NCBI RefSeq assembly: GCF_002797595.1
Contig: NZ_PGFE01000001.1
Span: forward strand, 1,116,001 to 1,180,000
DNA: 64,000 nt
Direction of reading: 5' to 3'
Origin: Sediminihabitans luteus
GTDB lineage: Bacteria > Actinomycetota > Actinomycetes > Actinomycetales > Cellulomonadaceae
The notes under the pieces are model-generated. The model did not search any database. It saw only the letters and a program-made list of their open reading frames with translations, and had not been told where the DNA came from. Position numbers and translations under genes: made by a program. Shown piece after piece: positions 1-9,348 of this stretch (position 1 is its first letter; each line of letters starts with the position of its first letter).

Positions 1-2136
1 GCCGACCTCCTCGAGCGGCGTGACCTCGGCGAACCACTGCGGGAACCCCTCGGCCTTGACGAGCTCGTGGAACCGCGCGCGCGACGTCCGGTCGAGCTCG
101 GCGGCCAGCGCGGTGAACCGCTCGGTCGCCTCGGCGTTGCGCTTCTCGACCGACGGGGCCGACGCGAGCAGGGTCGCCGCGGCGACCTGCTCGATGTGGC
201 GCTCCGCGATGACCGGGTCGCCGTAGCGGGCCAGGATGACCTCGCCCTGCTCGGTCAGCTTGAAGCGCCCGTCGACCGAGCCCGGGGGCTGCGCGAGCAC
301 CGCACGGTTGGCGGGGCCGCCGCCACGGCCGAGCGAGCCGCCGCGGCCGTGGAACAGCGTGAGGGTGATGTCGTTGCGCTCGGCCCACTCGGCGATCCGG
401 CGCTGCGCGGAGTGCAGCGCGAGGGTCGCGGCGACCGGGCCGACGTCCTTGGACGAGTCCGAGTAGCCGAGCATGACCTCGACGCGGCGGCCCGTCTCGG
501 CCAGACGCTTGCGCACCTGCGGGAGCGTGAGCATCGACTCGAGGATCGGGATGCTGTTCTCGAGGTCGTCGAACGTCTCGAACAGCGGGATCGCGTCGAT
601 GACGGGCGCCTCAGCCGGGTCCGGGAACGCGTACTCGGCGAGCTGGTACACCGCAGCCATGTGCTCGGGCGCCTGCGTGAACGACACGATGTAGCGGCGC
701 GCGGCCTTGACGCCGTAGCGCTGCTGGATCGAGCCGATCGCACGGTAGGTGTCGAGCACCTCGCGCGTGCGGTCCTCGAGGTCGCCGTGGACGCCGTTCT
801 TCTCGAGGTCGGCCAGGGCCGCGGCGTGCACCTGCGAGTGCTGACGCACCTCGAGCTCGGCGGTGTGGAACCCGAACGTCTCGACCTGCCAGACGAGCTG
901 CTGCAGGTCGCCGTACGCGGAGCGCGCCGCACCGGCAGCCACGAGCGACTGCTGCACGATCGCGAGGTCGGCCTCGAGCTGCTCGGGGCCCGCGTAGGCG
1001 AGGTCGGCGTCACGAGCCCGGGTCGCGGCGATGCGCGAGACCACGAACAGCAGTGCGGCGCGGTGCGGCTCGCGGGGCGACTCGGCGTCCGCCTTCTCGG
1101 ACAGCTCGGCCGAGAGCTGACGCTGACGCTGGCGCAGCGCGAGCAGGTCCTCGGACGGCGGGGTGCCCTCCTCGTCGAGCGTGAGCTTGCGCGCGACGCG
1201 CCGGCCCTCGCTCTCGAGCGCGGTCAGCGCGTGCTCGGACGCGAGCGCCGCGGCGGCCCGGGTGACCTCGGCGGTCACGTTCGGGTTGCCGTCGCGGTCG
1301 CCGCCGATCCAGCTGCCGAGGCTCACGAACGGGCGGGCGAGCGGCTCCTCGCGGCCCGCGCCCTCGCCGAGCAGGAAGTCGTCGAGGCGGCGGTACACCT
1401 GGGGGAACGTGTCGAACATGGTCGCGTCGAACACGCCGAGCGCGGTCTTGACCTCGTCGAGCACGGTCGGCTTGGCGGCCCGGATGGGCGACGTGCGCCA
1501 CATGATGTCGATCTCGGCGACGAGCGCGCGGTCGTTCTCGGCGAGCGACGCGCCCCCGAGGTTGAGCGAGTCGCGCTCGTTGAGCAGCACCGAGATGCGG
1601 CGCACGGTGCCCGAGACGGCGCGGCGGCGCGCCTCGGTCGGGTGCGCGGTCAGCACGGGGCGGAACTCGAGGGCGCGCACGCGGCGCAGGGCCTCCTCGC
1701 GGCCGACCTCCTGCGCGAGCTGCTCGAACGCCTGCGGCAGCGAGCCGTCGCTCGTCGCGGCGCCCGCGGTCTCGGCCGACTCGCGCTCGCGGAGCACCCT
1801 CACGCGGTTGTACTCCTCGGCGAGGTTGGCGAGGTGGAAGTAGCAGGTGAACGCGCGGGCGACCTGCTCGGCGCGCTCGAGCGTGAAGCCCTTGACGACG
1901 GCCTCGGCCGCGGCGAACGACTCCCCGTCGGTGCCGCGCTCGTCGTAGGCGGCGATCACGAGCTCGCGCAGGCGCTCGACGTCGTCGAGCAGGTCCTGCC
2001 CGCCCGACTCGATGAGGACCGTGCCGAGCAGCCCGCCCAGCAGGCGGACGTCGTCACGCAGCCGGTCGGGCACGTCGTGGCGCGCGAGCCCGCGCCCGGC
2101 CTCTGTCGTCTCTGGGTTCTCGACGTTGTCAGTCAC
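1..2136 (-). CDS. ppc: phosphoenolpyruvate carboxylase (C-terminal part beyond the window)
   Basis: Adds bicarbonate to phosphoenolpyruvate to give oxaloacetate, refilling the TCA cycle in the cytosol. The reading frame starts with GTG at 2136 and stays open to base 1, giving 712 residues; family members are about 900, so roughly the last 200 are outside. Catalytic motifs are intact and in one frame: LTAHPTE with the catalytic His at 165, SWIGGDRDGNP at about 275-285, MLGYSDSSKD with Lys563, and the FHGRGGSLGRGGG loop from 595. The gene is transcribed away from the M23 peptidase gene, with 178 bases between the two starts. The N-terminus (TDNVENPETTE) is short and acidic, as is common before the conserved region. 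Identification is secure; only the 3' end is unseen. Confidence 0.97.
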   Translation of the reverse strand, partial: MTDNVENPETTEAGRGLARHDVPDRLRDDVRLLGGLLGTVLIESGGQDLLDDVERLRELVIAAYDERGTDGESFAAAEAVVKGFTLERAEQVARAFTCYFHLANLAEEYNRVRVLRERESAETAGAATSDGSLPQAFEQLAQEVGREEALRRVRALEFRPVLTAHPTEARRRAVSGTVRRISVLLNERDSLNLGGASLAENDRALVAEIDIMWRTSPIRAAKPTVLDEVKTALGVFDATMFDTFPQVYRRLDDFLLGEGAGREEPLARPFVSLGSWIGGDRDGNPNVTAEVTRAAAALASEHALTALESEGRRVARKLTLDEEGTPPSEDLLALRQRQRQLSAELSEKADAESPREPHRAALLFVVSRIAATRARDADLAYAGPEQLEADLAIVQQSLVAAGAARSAYGDLQQLVWQVETFGFHTAELEVRQHSQVHAAALADLEKNGVHGDLEDRTREVLDTYRAIGSIQQRYGVKAARRYIVSFTQAPEHMAAVYQLAEYAFPDPAEAPVIDAIPLFETFDDLENSIPILESMLTLPQVRKRLAETGRRVEVMLGYSDSSKDVGPVAATLALHSAQRRIAEWAERNDITLTLFHGRGGSLGRGGGPANRAVLAQPPGSVDGRFKLTEQGEVILARYGDPVIAERHIEQVAAATLLASAPSVEKRNAEATERFTALAAELDRTSRARFHELVKAEGFPQWFAEVTPLEEVG

Positions 2137-2314
2137 GGTAAAGAGGGTAGACGCTCCGCGTCACCGGGGGGTCAAGCGTCCGGCAGTTGACCCGTGACGC
2201 CCGCCACCTGCGCCGACGCCGGGCCGCCGCGCACCGCTCGCCCGTGCCGCGCACGTCGTGCCACCATCGGTGGTGGCCGCACGTCCCGCGGTCAGGCGCA
2301 CCAGGAGGCCCACC

Positions 2315-3286
2315 GTGCCGAGCTCCCGTCGTTGGCTCGCGGCCCTGCTGCCGCTGCTCGTCCTCGCCGCGTCGCTCGTGGGGGCCGCGCCCGCGAGCGC
2401 CGCGACCGTCCCCGGCGTGCTGCCGCTCAAGGCCGAGACGTTCTACACGTCGTCGATGTACGGGCCGCGCTGCCTCCCGGTCGCGGGGGCGTCCGCGCAG
2501 CACCTGGGGATCGACCTGGAGGCACAGCGCGGCGCACCGATCTACGCGTCCGTGGGCGGGACGGTCACCGCCGCGGTGAACCCGAAGGGTGGGAACGCGG
2601 GCTACGTCGTGGTCCGCACGACCGTCGCGAGCACGACGTACTACGTCGCGTACGTGCACATGGACTCGGCGACGAAGTACGTCTCGACGGGCCAGCGGGT
2701 CGCGAAGGGCCAGCGGATCGCGCTCGTCGGCTCGAGCGGTCCGGCGACGAGCCCGCACCTGCACGTCGAGGTGTGGAAGGGCGCGTTCCACGGCACGGGG
2801 ACGACGGTCGACCCCGTGCGGTGGTTCACGTTGCGGGGCGTGAGCATCGCCAAGGGGGCGATCTTCGACCAGCGCGTGCGCGAGACGAGCTGCACCTACT
2901 ACGCGTCGACGTCGCTCAACGTCCGGTCCGGGCCGTCGACGGGCTACAAGGTCCTGCGCACCGTCTCGCGCGGGACGGCGATGCGCTCGACCCCCGGCCG
3001 GCTCACGAACGGGTTCGTGCCCGTCACGATCGGCTCGACCAAGGGCTGGGTCTCGTCGAGCTACGTCCTGGCGGACAAGCCGGGGACGTCGACCGCCGCG
3101 CCGCGGTACACGACGCTGCGGGCCTCGTCGGTGTGGATCGGTCCGAGCTCGGGGTACCGCAAGGTGCGGAAGATCCCGAAGGGGGCCACGATCTCGACCG
3201 TCTACGCCCGGATCGGGAACTACACGGACGTCCAGTACGGCTCGACCCGGGGCTTCGTGTGGACGGCGAACCTGCAGCGGAAGTGA
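2315..3286 (+). CDS. secreted M23 (LytM-type) peptidase with two SH3-like domains
   Basis: Predicted zinc endopeptidase that cuts peptidoglycan cross-bridges outside the cell. GTG at 2315 is chosen because AGGAGG lies 6 bases before it; a start at 2258 would add a non-signal extension. Residues 1-29 form a signal peptide (basic start, LAALLPLLVLAASLVG core, ASA cleavage site). The M23 domain spans about 30-165, with metal ligands His63 and Asp67 in HLGID and His148/His150 in PHLHVEVW; His115 is a further candidate. Two SH3b-type wall-binding domains follow (about 178-245 and 250-323), each with an LNVRSGPS- or LRASSVWIGPSS-like signature. At 323 residues it is a typical stand-alone wall hydrolase. 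It starts divergently from ppc and no operon partner is evident. Confidence 0.9.
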   Translation: MPSSRRWLAALLPLLVLAASLVGAAPASAATVPGVLPLKAETFYTSSMYGPRCLPVAGASAQHLGIDLEAQRGAPIYASVGGTVTAAVNPKGGNAGYVVVRTTVASTTYYVAYVHMDSATKYVSTGQRVAKGQRIALVGSSGPATSPHLHVEVWKGAFHGTGTTVDPVRWFTLRGVSIAKGAIFDQRVRETSCTYYASTSLNVRSGPSTGYKVLRTVSRGTAMRSTPGRLTNGFVPVTIGSTKGWVSSSYVLADKPGTSTAAPRYTTLRASSVWIGPSSGYRKVRKIPKGATISTVYARIGNYTDVQYGSTRGFVWTANLQRK

Positions 3287-3336
3287 CCGCGCCCACGCGT
3301 GACCTTCGTGTGACCTGAACCACCTACGCTGTCCCG

Positions 3337-6300
3337 GTGCCGACCACCGCGACGCCGCCGTCGCCCACCCCCGCCACCGCGCGCCGCCGCGCGCTGCGCG
3401 CCCCGCTGCTCGCCCTGACCGCCCTCGTGCTCCTGCTCGCCCTGGGGTTCGGTCTCGCCGGCCAGATCGGCGGGTTCCTCGCGATCTCGACCACGCCCGT
3501 CGAACCCGTGCCCGACACGAGCGCGGTCGCGCCCGTGCGCGCCGACGACCCCGCCCCCGCGATCACCACGGTCGCGGTCCCCGACGACGTCGCCGTCGTC
3601 CAGGCCGCGGGCGAGCTCGCCGACGCGGTCGCCTCGCGCGGCGCGCCGCTCCCCACGGTCGTGACGGGTCCGGGGTCGGGCGCCCCGGGCGAGCTCGCGG
3701 TGAGCACGGGCGCGACGCTCCCCGCCCCGGCCGGGGGTGGCGCCGACGACGAGGCGTACCGGGCGTCGTCCGACACCGCGGGGTGGAGCCTCGAGGCCGC
3801 CGACGCGCGCGGCGCCGCCGCGGGCCTGTACCGGCTCGCCGACCGGGTGCGCACCGGTCACGCGCTGCTGCCCGCCGACGAGGACGGCGTCGTTGTCGCC
3901 CCCGCGCTCGCGACGCGGCTCGTCGACAAGGGCGCCGCCGGCGTCGACGACTCCCCCGAGGCCTGGGGTGCCGGCGACCCCTACTCGCACAACTCGGGCG
4001 CGTTCGACGACGCGATCCTCGACGACGCCCCGTACGTCGACGCCGACGCGTTCGCGGGCGACGCGGCCGAGCTCCGCGACTACGTCGACCGCACCCTGGC
4101 GCGCGGGTACGACGCGATCGTCCTGCCGGGGTTCCTCGAGTACGTGACGTTCTCGGGCGTGGGCGACGGGCACGAGGTCTACGCCGAGGACGACCCGCAC
4201 GTGGGCCGGGCGCTCGCGATGCGCGAGGCCTGGGCGCCGCTGTGGCGGTACGCGCACGAGCGCGGCATGCGGGTCTACCTCAGCACCGACATGCTCGCGC
4301 TCTCGACGCCGCTCGAGGAGTACCTCGACGCGCGCGGGTGGGACGCGCAGGACGCGCGGACGTGGGACGTGTACGCGGCGGGCCTGCGCGAGCTGTTCGA
4401 GGAGACGGGCGTCGACGGCCTCATGATCCGGATCGGCGAGGGCGGTGCGATCTACGACAACCCCGGCTGGGACTACTGGTCCGAGCTGGGCGTGACCACG
4501 CCCGACGCCGTCCGCCGGATGCTCACCGCGTTCCTCGCCGTCGCCGAGGACGCCGACCGCGACGTGATCTTCCGGTCGTGGAGCGTGGGTGTGGGCGCGG
4601 TCGGCGACATGCACACGAACCCCGAGTCGTACGCGGCGGTGCTCGACGGGATCGACTCGCCCCACCTCGTCGTGTCGACCAAGCTCGTCGCGGGCGACTT
4701 CTACTCGTGGCTGCCGCTCAACCCGACGCTCGACGTCGGCACGCAGCGGCGCGTCGTCGAGTTCCAGGCGCGCCGCGAGTTCGAGGCGTTCGGCGCGGTC
4801 CCGAACGACCTCGGCTCGCAGCTCGCGACGGCCCTGGACCACTACCGCACCGCGAACCCCCAGGTCGAGGGGGCGTGGACGTGGACGCAGGACGGCGGGC
4901 CGTGGCACGCCGGGCCGCTGAGCCTGTACGGGCGCACGGGGTTCTGGCAGCTCTACGACCTCAACGTGTACGTCGCCGGGCGGCTCGCGTGGGACCCGGA
5001 CGCCGACCCGGCACAGCTCACCGCCGACTGGGCGCGCGCGACGTTCTCGGACGACCCCGCGACCGTGCACGCGGTCGCGCAGGCCATGGCCGACTCGCGC
5101 GAGGCCGTGACCCAGGGTCTGTACGTCGCACCCTTTGCACGCACCAGCACCCGCGCGCTCGGGCTCGAGCCGCCGCCCATGATGTGGATCTTCGAGTGGG
5201 ACATCCTCACGGGCGACTCGGCCGCGCTCGACTCCATCTACTCCGTGGTCCGCGACTCGGGGCCGGGCGCGGTCGACGACGCGATCGCGCAGGGCGCCGC
5301 GGCGGTCGCCACGGCCGAGGGCATGCGCGCGACGATCGCCGGGACCGACGCCGCGACGTGGACCGACCCGGCGTCGCGCCGTCAGATGCTCGACGCGCTC
5401 GACTACGAGGTCGACCTGCTGCGCATGCTCTCCGCCTACCGCACGCTCGTGCTGCGGCACGCGCAGTGGCTCGACACCGGCTCCGCGACGGTTCTCGCGC
5501 AGCGCGACGCGGCGCGCGAGGCCTGGGATGTCGCGCGCGCCGACCACCTCGACCGCTACGGCGACGACGTCGCGCTGCCCGCGTACACCGTGACCGCGGC
5601 CGACCTCGGCACGGCCCGCGCTGACCGTGACCCCGCCGCCGCCCGCTGGGCGCGCACCCTGCTCGTGGTGCTCGTGGTCGCCCTCGCGCTCGGGACCGCC
5701 CCCGCGCAGCGCCTGCTCGTGCGCCGCGGCCGGCGGCTGCCCGGCGCGGGCGCGGCGCGCGCGCTGTGGGTGGGCGCGACCCGCCCGTGGCGGCTCGCGG
5801 ACGAGGGCGCCGGGCTCGGCCGCGCCGACCGGGTGCTGCTCGTCGCCGTCCCCGTGCTGGCCCTCGTGGCGAGCCGCGTCGTCTACACGTGGGCGCTCGC
5901 GCCCGCGCACCTCGCACTCGTGCTGGGCGCGTGGGCGGTGTTCGGCCTGGTCCTGCTCCTCGCGGGCGGACGGCGCGGCGTGCGCCCGCTCGTGGCCGCG
6001 GTCGGCGGGGCCGCGGTCGCCCGCACCGTGGTGCTGCTCGTGGCGCTCTCGCCGCGCGGGCCGGGCGGCTACTGGTTCGGGTTCTGGACGGCGCCCGGCG
6101 CGCGCACCGCGTACGTGACCGTCGCGTTCGCCGGGTTCGCGTGGGTGCTCGTGTGCGCGGCGTTCGCGCTGCGCGTCGCAGGCTTCTCGCGTGCGGGCGC
6201 GGTCGGCCGCGTGCTCGCCGCCGGCGCGGCACCGCTCGTGCTCGGCGGCCTGGGGGTCGCCGCGCTCGGCACGGAGCACGCGCTCACGGTCTGGAACGAC

Positions 6301-6474
6301 CAGATGGCGCTGCTGCCGTGGGGGCTCTCGCGGATCCTCGGCATCACGGTGCACCTGGGCATCCCGACCGACCTGCCGCTGCTCGTCGCGGCGCTCGGAG
6401 CGACGGTGCTCGCCGCGGTCGCGGTCGCGTGGCTCGTGCTCCGGGCGGTGGGCGCGCGACGTCGGTCGGCATAG
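3337..6474 (+). CDS. large membrane-anchored glycosidase-like protein (GH67-like domain plus C-terminal membrane bundle)
   Basis: A 1045-residue protein that I cannot place in a named orthologue group. A hydrophobic segment at about 20-46 anchors it, then an outward-facing region of about 700 residues follows. Residues 60-180 resemble the small N-terminal alpha/beta domain found before GH67/GH20 barrels (VPDDVAVVQAAGELADAV; AAGLYRLADRV). The barrel contains VDGLMIRIGEGG, LVVSTKLVAGDFYSWLPLNP and RRVVEFQARREFEAFG, which parallel the GH67 alpha-glucuronidase blocks around the catalytic acids and the substrate-binding Lys-Asn/Asp stretch. After about residue 765 come six or seven membrane helices and a basic C-terminus. 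GTG at 3337 is the first start; no clear Shine-Dalgarno is seen. The stop is 10 bases before the endonuclease IV-like gene. Catalytic activity is an inference. Confidence 0.6.
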   Translation: MPTTATPPSPTPATARRRALRAPLLALTALVLLLALGFGLAGQIGGFLAISTTPVEPVPDTSAVAPVRADDPAPAITTVAVPDDVAVVQAAGELADAVASRGAPLPTVVTGPGSGAPGELAVSTGATLPAPAGGGADDEAYRASSDTAGWSLEAADARGAAAGLYRLADRVRTGHALLPADEDGVVVAPALATRLVDKGAAGVDDSPEAWGAGDPYSHNSGAFDDAILDDAPYVDADAFAGDAAELRDYVDRTLARGYDAIVLPGFLEYVTFSGVGDGHEVYAEDDPHVGRALAMREAWAPLWRYAHERGMRVYLSTDMLALSTPLEEYLDARGWDAQDARTWDVYAAGLRELFEETGVDGLMIRIGEGGAIYDNPGWDYWSELGVTTPDAVRRMLTAFLAVAEDADRDVIFRSWSVGVGAVGDMHTNPESYAAVLDGIDSPHLVVSTKLVAGDFYSWLPLNPTLDVGTQRRVVEFQARREFEAFGAVPNDLGSQLATALDHYRTANPQVEGAWTWTQDGGPWHAGPLSLYGRTGFWQLYDLNVYVAGRLAWDPDADPAQLTADWARATFSDDPATVHAVAQAMADSREAVTQGLYVAPFARTSTRALGLEPPPMMWIFEWDILTGDSAALDSIYSVVRDSGPGAVDDAIAQGAAAVATAEGMRATIAGTDAATWTDPASRRQMLDALDYEVDLLRMLSAYRTLVLRHAQWLDTGSATVLAQRDAAREAWDVARADHLDRYGDDVALPAYTVTAADLGTARADRDPAAARWARTLLVVLVVALALGTAPAQRLLVRRGRRLPGAGAARALWVGATRPWRLADEGAGLGRADRVLLVAVPVLALVASRVVYTWALAPAHLALVLGAWAVFGLVLLLAGGRRGVRPLVAAVGGAAVARTVVLLVALSPRGPGGYWFGFWTAPGARTAYVTVAFAGFAWVLVCAAFALRVAGFSRAGAVGRVLAAGAAPLVLGGLGVAALGTEHALTVWNDQMALLPWGLSRILGITVHLGIPTDLPLLVAALGATVLAAVAVAWLVLRAVGARRRSA

Positions 6475-6484
6475 GCTCGTGCCC

Positions 6485-7267
6485 ATGCGGATCGGAGCAC
6501 ACGTCGACCAGTCGGACGCGATCACCCAGGCGCAGGCCCTGGGGGCGGACGTCGCGCAGATCTTCCTGAGCGACCCGCAGTCGTGGAAGGGCCCCGAGTG
6601 GACATACCCGGGCGGCGCCGAGGCGTTGCGCGCCGACGCCGCGGCGGCCGACCTGCGGCTCGTGGTGCACGCGCCCTACGTGATCAACGTGGCCTCGACC
6701 AACAACCGGATCCGGATCCCGTCGCGCAAGCTGCTGCAGAAGATCATGGACGGCGCGTCGCAGGTCGGGGCGGCGGGCGTCGTCGTGCACGGCGGGCACG
6801 TGACCGCGGCCGACGACCCGGCGAAGGGGTTCGACAACTGGCGCAAGGCCGTCGAGTCGCTCGAGACCGACGTGCCCGTGCTGATCGAGAACACCGCGGG
6901 CGGCGACCACTCGATGGCCCGCCGGCTCGACCGCATCGCGCAGCTGTGGGACGCGGTGACCGCGGCGTCGGGGGACGTCGAGGTGGGCTTCACGCTCGAC
7001 ACGTGCCACGCGCACGCGGGCGGGATCGACCTGGCGGACGCCGTCACCGCGGTCCGCGGCATCACGGGCAGGATCGACCTGGTGCACGCCAACGGCAGCA
7101 TCGGCGCGTTCGACTCGGGCCAGGACCGGCACACGACGTTCGTCGAGGGCACGATCGACCCCGAGGCCCTGGTCGCGCTCGTGCGCGCGGCGGACGCGCC
7201 CGTGGTGTGCGAGACCCACGCGAGCGCGCCCGACGACGTCGCCTGGCTGCGCGCCCGCGTGGGCTGA
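6485..7267 (+). CDS. endonuclease IV-like apurinic/apyrimidinic endonuclease
   Basis: Predicted AP endonuclease of the xylose isomerase-like TIM-barrel superfamily, acting in base excision repair. The 260 residues carry the metal ligands of the endonuclease IV family: His62 (VHAPY), His102 (VVVHGGH), Glu135 (LIENTAGG), Asp172 and His175 (LDTCHAHAGG), His201, Asp214, His216 and Glu243 (VCETHA). The usual HLNDS block is HANGS here, so it is a diverged member. ATG at 6485 follows the previous stop by 10 bases with no visible Shine-Dalgarno, so translation may be coupled to the gene before it. Its 3' end nearly abuts the convergent SRPBCC gene. A sugar isomerase role is the main alternative, but the full ligand set favours endonuclease IV. 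Confidence 0.85.
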   Translation: MRIGAHVDQSDAITQAQALGADVAQIFLSDPQSWKGPEWTYPGGAEALRADAAAADLRLVVHAPYVINVASTNNRIRIPSRKLLQKIMDGASQVGAAGVVVHGGHVTAADDPAKGFDNWRKAVESLETDVPVLIENTAGGDHSMARRLDRIAQLWDAVTAASGDVEVGFTLDTCHAHAGGIDLADAVTAVRGITGRIDLVHANGSIGAFDSGQDRHTTFVEGTIDPEALVALVRAADAPVVCETHASAPDDVAWLRARVG

Positions 7268-7270
7268 GGC

Positions 7271-7825
7271 TCAGCCCTGCGCCGCGGCGGCGGACTCGGG
7301 CGTCGTGCCCTCGCCGTTCGTCGGCGTGATACCGCCCGCCATCTCGGTCAGCCGCCCGGCGGCGGCCTTCTCGATGTCCTCGAGGTCGCGGCGCAGCCCT
7401 GCGCCCGTCGCGAGCGTGCCGAGGCCGCCGAACAGCGCGACCATGCCGCGCGTCACGACCGACGCGTCGGGCGGCGTGATGCCCGAGAACCGCACGACCA
7501 CACGCGTCTTGGGCCCGATCTTCTGCAGCTCGAACGTCGTGGTGTAGACGATGCCGCCGCTCTCGGCCGTGATCCGCGTCGAGCGGCCCGGCTCGACGTC
7601 GGTCACCTCCATCTCCTCGGTGCCCGAGCGGCCGAGGATCTTGCGCGTCTCCTTCCAGCGCAGCCCCACGGCGTAGCCGTCGGGCCCGTCGTCACCCGCG
7701 ACGACCTCGATCCTCTCGACCCCCCGCAGCACCGACGCCGCGTCCCGGATGGTGGTGATGACGCGCCAGACGGCGTCGACCGGAGCGTCCATCACCCTTG
7801 ATTCGACGATCTCCTTGTTGACCAT
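7271..7825 (-). CDS. SRPBCC (START-like) family protein
   Basis: A 184-residue helix-grip protein. The start reads NKEIVESRVMDAPVDAVWRVITTIRDAASVL, the usual first strand and helix of polyketide cyclase/START-like proteins, and ends in a helix rich in Glu/Asp (LRRDLEDIEKAAAGRLTEM). Such proteins bind hydrophobic ligands; no ligand can be assigned here. The last 20 residues are a low-complexity Thr/Ala/Gly tail. It is convergent to the endonuclease gene with 3 bases between stops, and lies 55 bases downstream of the GPH transporter start region on the opposite side of its gene, so it is probably transcribed alone. No signal peptide or membrane segment. Confidence 0.75.
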   Translation of the reverse strand: MVNKEIVESRVMDAPVDAVWRVITTIRDAASVLRGVERIEVVAGDDGPDGYAVGLRWKETRKILGRSGTEEMEVTDVEPGRSTRITAESGGIVYTTTFELQKIGPKTRVVVRFSGITPPDASVVTRGMVALFGGLGTLATGAGLRRDLEDIEKAAAGRLTEMAGGITPTNGEGTTPESAAAAQG

Positions 7826-7880
7826 GCGCAGGACGCTAGTCGCCCGGGCGCCCGACCGCCAGGGTTCCGTGTGATCCGGG

Positions 7881-9281
7881 TCACTCCGCCGCGCGCGCGA
7901 CCTCGTCGAGCCGGTACGTGCGCTGCACGAGCCAGACCGCGACCATGACGACCGCGGGCACCACGCCCATGCCGATGCGCACCCACACGAGCGCCGCCCC
8001 CGGCTGGATCACGGCCTCGCCCGCGGTGGTCGCGACGAACCCGCCGATCGCGAGGCAGCTCGCGTACAGGTACGGGCCGAGCGCCGCGCCCGTGGCCTCG
8101 GTGGCCGTCCACACCCCGGTGTACGTCCCGGCCTTGGCCGCACCCTCGTCGCCGTGGTGGCGGACGACGTCGGGGACCATCGAGAACGGGAACAGCTGCA
8201 TCGCGGCGAAGCACGTCCCGAGCACCGCGACCGCGGCCACGAGCACGGGCACCCCGGCACCGGCGCCGAGGGCGAGCACGAGCGAGCCGACGACGAACGT
8301 GCCCTGGGCCCACAGCAGGCAACGCTGCTTGCCGAACCGGCGCGAGGCCAGCATCCACAGGGGCGTCGCGAACAGCGCGGGCGCGACGAACGCGGCCACG
8401 AGCACGGTCGCGAGGCCCGCGCGGTCGAGCTCGTACTTGGCGAAGTACGGCACGCCCGCGAGCACGAGGTGCGACGTCGTCGACATGCCCAGGTAGGCCA
8501 GCACGAGCGGGCGGAAGTGCCGGTCGCGCAGCGCCTCGGCCATGCGGGCGCGCAGGGGGCGCGCGTCGTGCGGGGTCGCCGCGACGGCCGACGCCCCGGG
8601 ACCGCCCGCGACGAGCTCCTCGGGCACCCCGGGCGCGTCGCGCGTCACGAGCCGCACGCCGCGGATCCCGCCGAGCATCGCGAGCAGCATCACGACAGCG
8701 AGCACGAGGGCCATGAGCAGGTAGCTCGCGCGCGTGCCGTCGGCGCCGTGCGAGATCATCGGCGCGAGCAGCCCGGAGACGAGGATCCCGACGGTCAGGA
8801 CGACCATGCGGTAGGTCATGAGCCGGGTGCGCTCGCCGTACCCGATCGCGAGGTCCGAGGGCGTCGACAGGTAGGGCACCTGGAAGGCCGCGAACGCGAG
8901 GTTCGCGAGCACGAAGGCGCCCGTGACCCAGATCGCGGCGGCGTCGCCCGTGAGCGTCGCCGGCCCCCAGAACAGCAGGACCATGCCGAGCGCCAGCGCG
9001 GTGCCGACCCACAGCAGGCGGCGCCGGTGCCCGTACCGCGCGAGCTGCGCGTCGGAGACCTGCCCGACCCAGGGGTGCAGCACGACGTCGAGGATCTTCG
9101 GCACGAGCACCACGAGCCCCGCGAGCCACGGCGTCACGCCGAGCACGTCGGTCAGGTAGACGAGCAGCAGGAGCCCGGGCACGGTGACCCAGATGCCCAT
9201 GCCGAGCGATCCGCTCGCGTAGGCGAGCAGCGACCGGCCCGGGATGGTGCGGACGGGTGCTGCGACCGGCGGTGCGCCCAT
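7881..9281 (-). CDS. GPH-family (MelB-like) cation:sugar symporter
   Basis: Predicted symporter of the glycoside-pentoside-hexuronide:cation family, about 12 membrane helices in 466 residues. Diagnostic features are the N-terminal LLAYASGSLGMGIWVTVPGLLLLVYLTDVLG stretch, the helix 2-3 loop with DVVLHPWVGQVSDAQLARYGHRR (position of the family's cation-site Asp), and the GYGERTRLMTYRM loop. ATG at 9281 is chosen because GGAGG lies 7 bases upstream; an earlier in-frame ATG at 9419 would overlap the divergent TetR gene. The shared 67-base promoter region with the TetR gene, which contains an inverted repeat, suggests that TetR controls it. The substrate is unknown; no glycosidase gene is adjacent. 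Confidence 0.85.
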   Translation of the reverse strand: MGAPPVAAPVRTIPGRSLLAYASGSLGMGIWVTVPGLLLLVYLTDVLGVTPWLAGLVVLVPKILDVVLHPWVGQVSDAQLARYGHRRRLLWVGTALALGMVLLFWGPATLTGDAAAIWVTGAFVLANLAFAAFQVPYLSTPSDLAIGYGERTRLMTYRMVVLTVGILVSGLLAPMISHGADGTRASYLLMALVLAVVMLLAMLGGIRGVRLVTRDAPGVPEELVAGGPGASAVAATPHDARPLRARMAEALRDRHFRPLVLAYLGMSTTSHLVLAGVPYFAKYELDRAGLATVLVAAFVAPALFATPLWMLASRRFGKQRCLLWAQGTFVVGSLVLALGAGAGVPVLVAAVAVLGTCFAAMQLFPFSMVPDVVRHHGDEGAAKAGTYTGVWTATEATGAALGPYLYASCLAIGGFVATTAGEAVIQPGAALVWVRIGMGVVPAVVMVAVWLVQRTYRLDEVARAAE

Positions 9282-9303
9282 GCACGGCCTCCTGCGACTC
9301 GGG

Positions 9304-9322
9304 CCGTTGCGGTTTCCAACGG
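9304..9322. promoter_or_regulatory. inverted repeat between divergent transporter and TetR genes (candidate operator)
   Basis: CCGTTG at 9304-9309 and CAACGG at 9317-9322 form a perfect 6-base inverted repeat with a 7-base spacer. It lies 23 bases upstream of the transporter start and 27 bases upstream of the TetR start, where an autoregulating TetR protein would bind. Binding is an inference from position and symmetry. Confidence 0.45.
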
Positions 9323-9348
9323 CTGATTGAATACGGCATGCTAACGGG

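Noticed and set aside
67-2190. Long plus-strand frame across ppc
   Set aside because: It is the antisense of phosphoenolpyruvate carboxylase, whose motifs are intact on the minus strand.
3220-6525. Open frame of over 1000 residues antisense to the GH67-like gene
   Set aside because: Composition is almost only Arg, Ala, Gly, Val, Asp and Glu, as expected from the mirror of GC-rich codons. No domain is seen, and the plus strand has a clear protein with helices and motifs.
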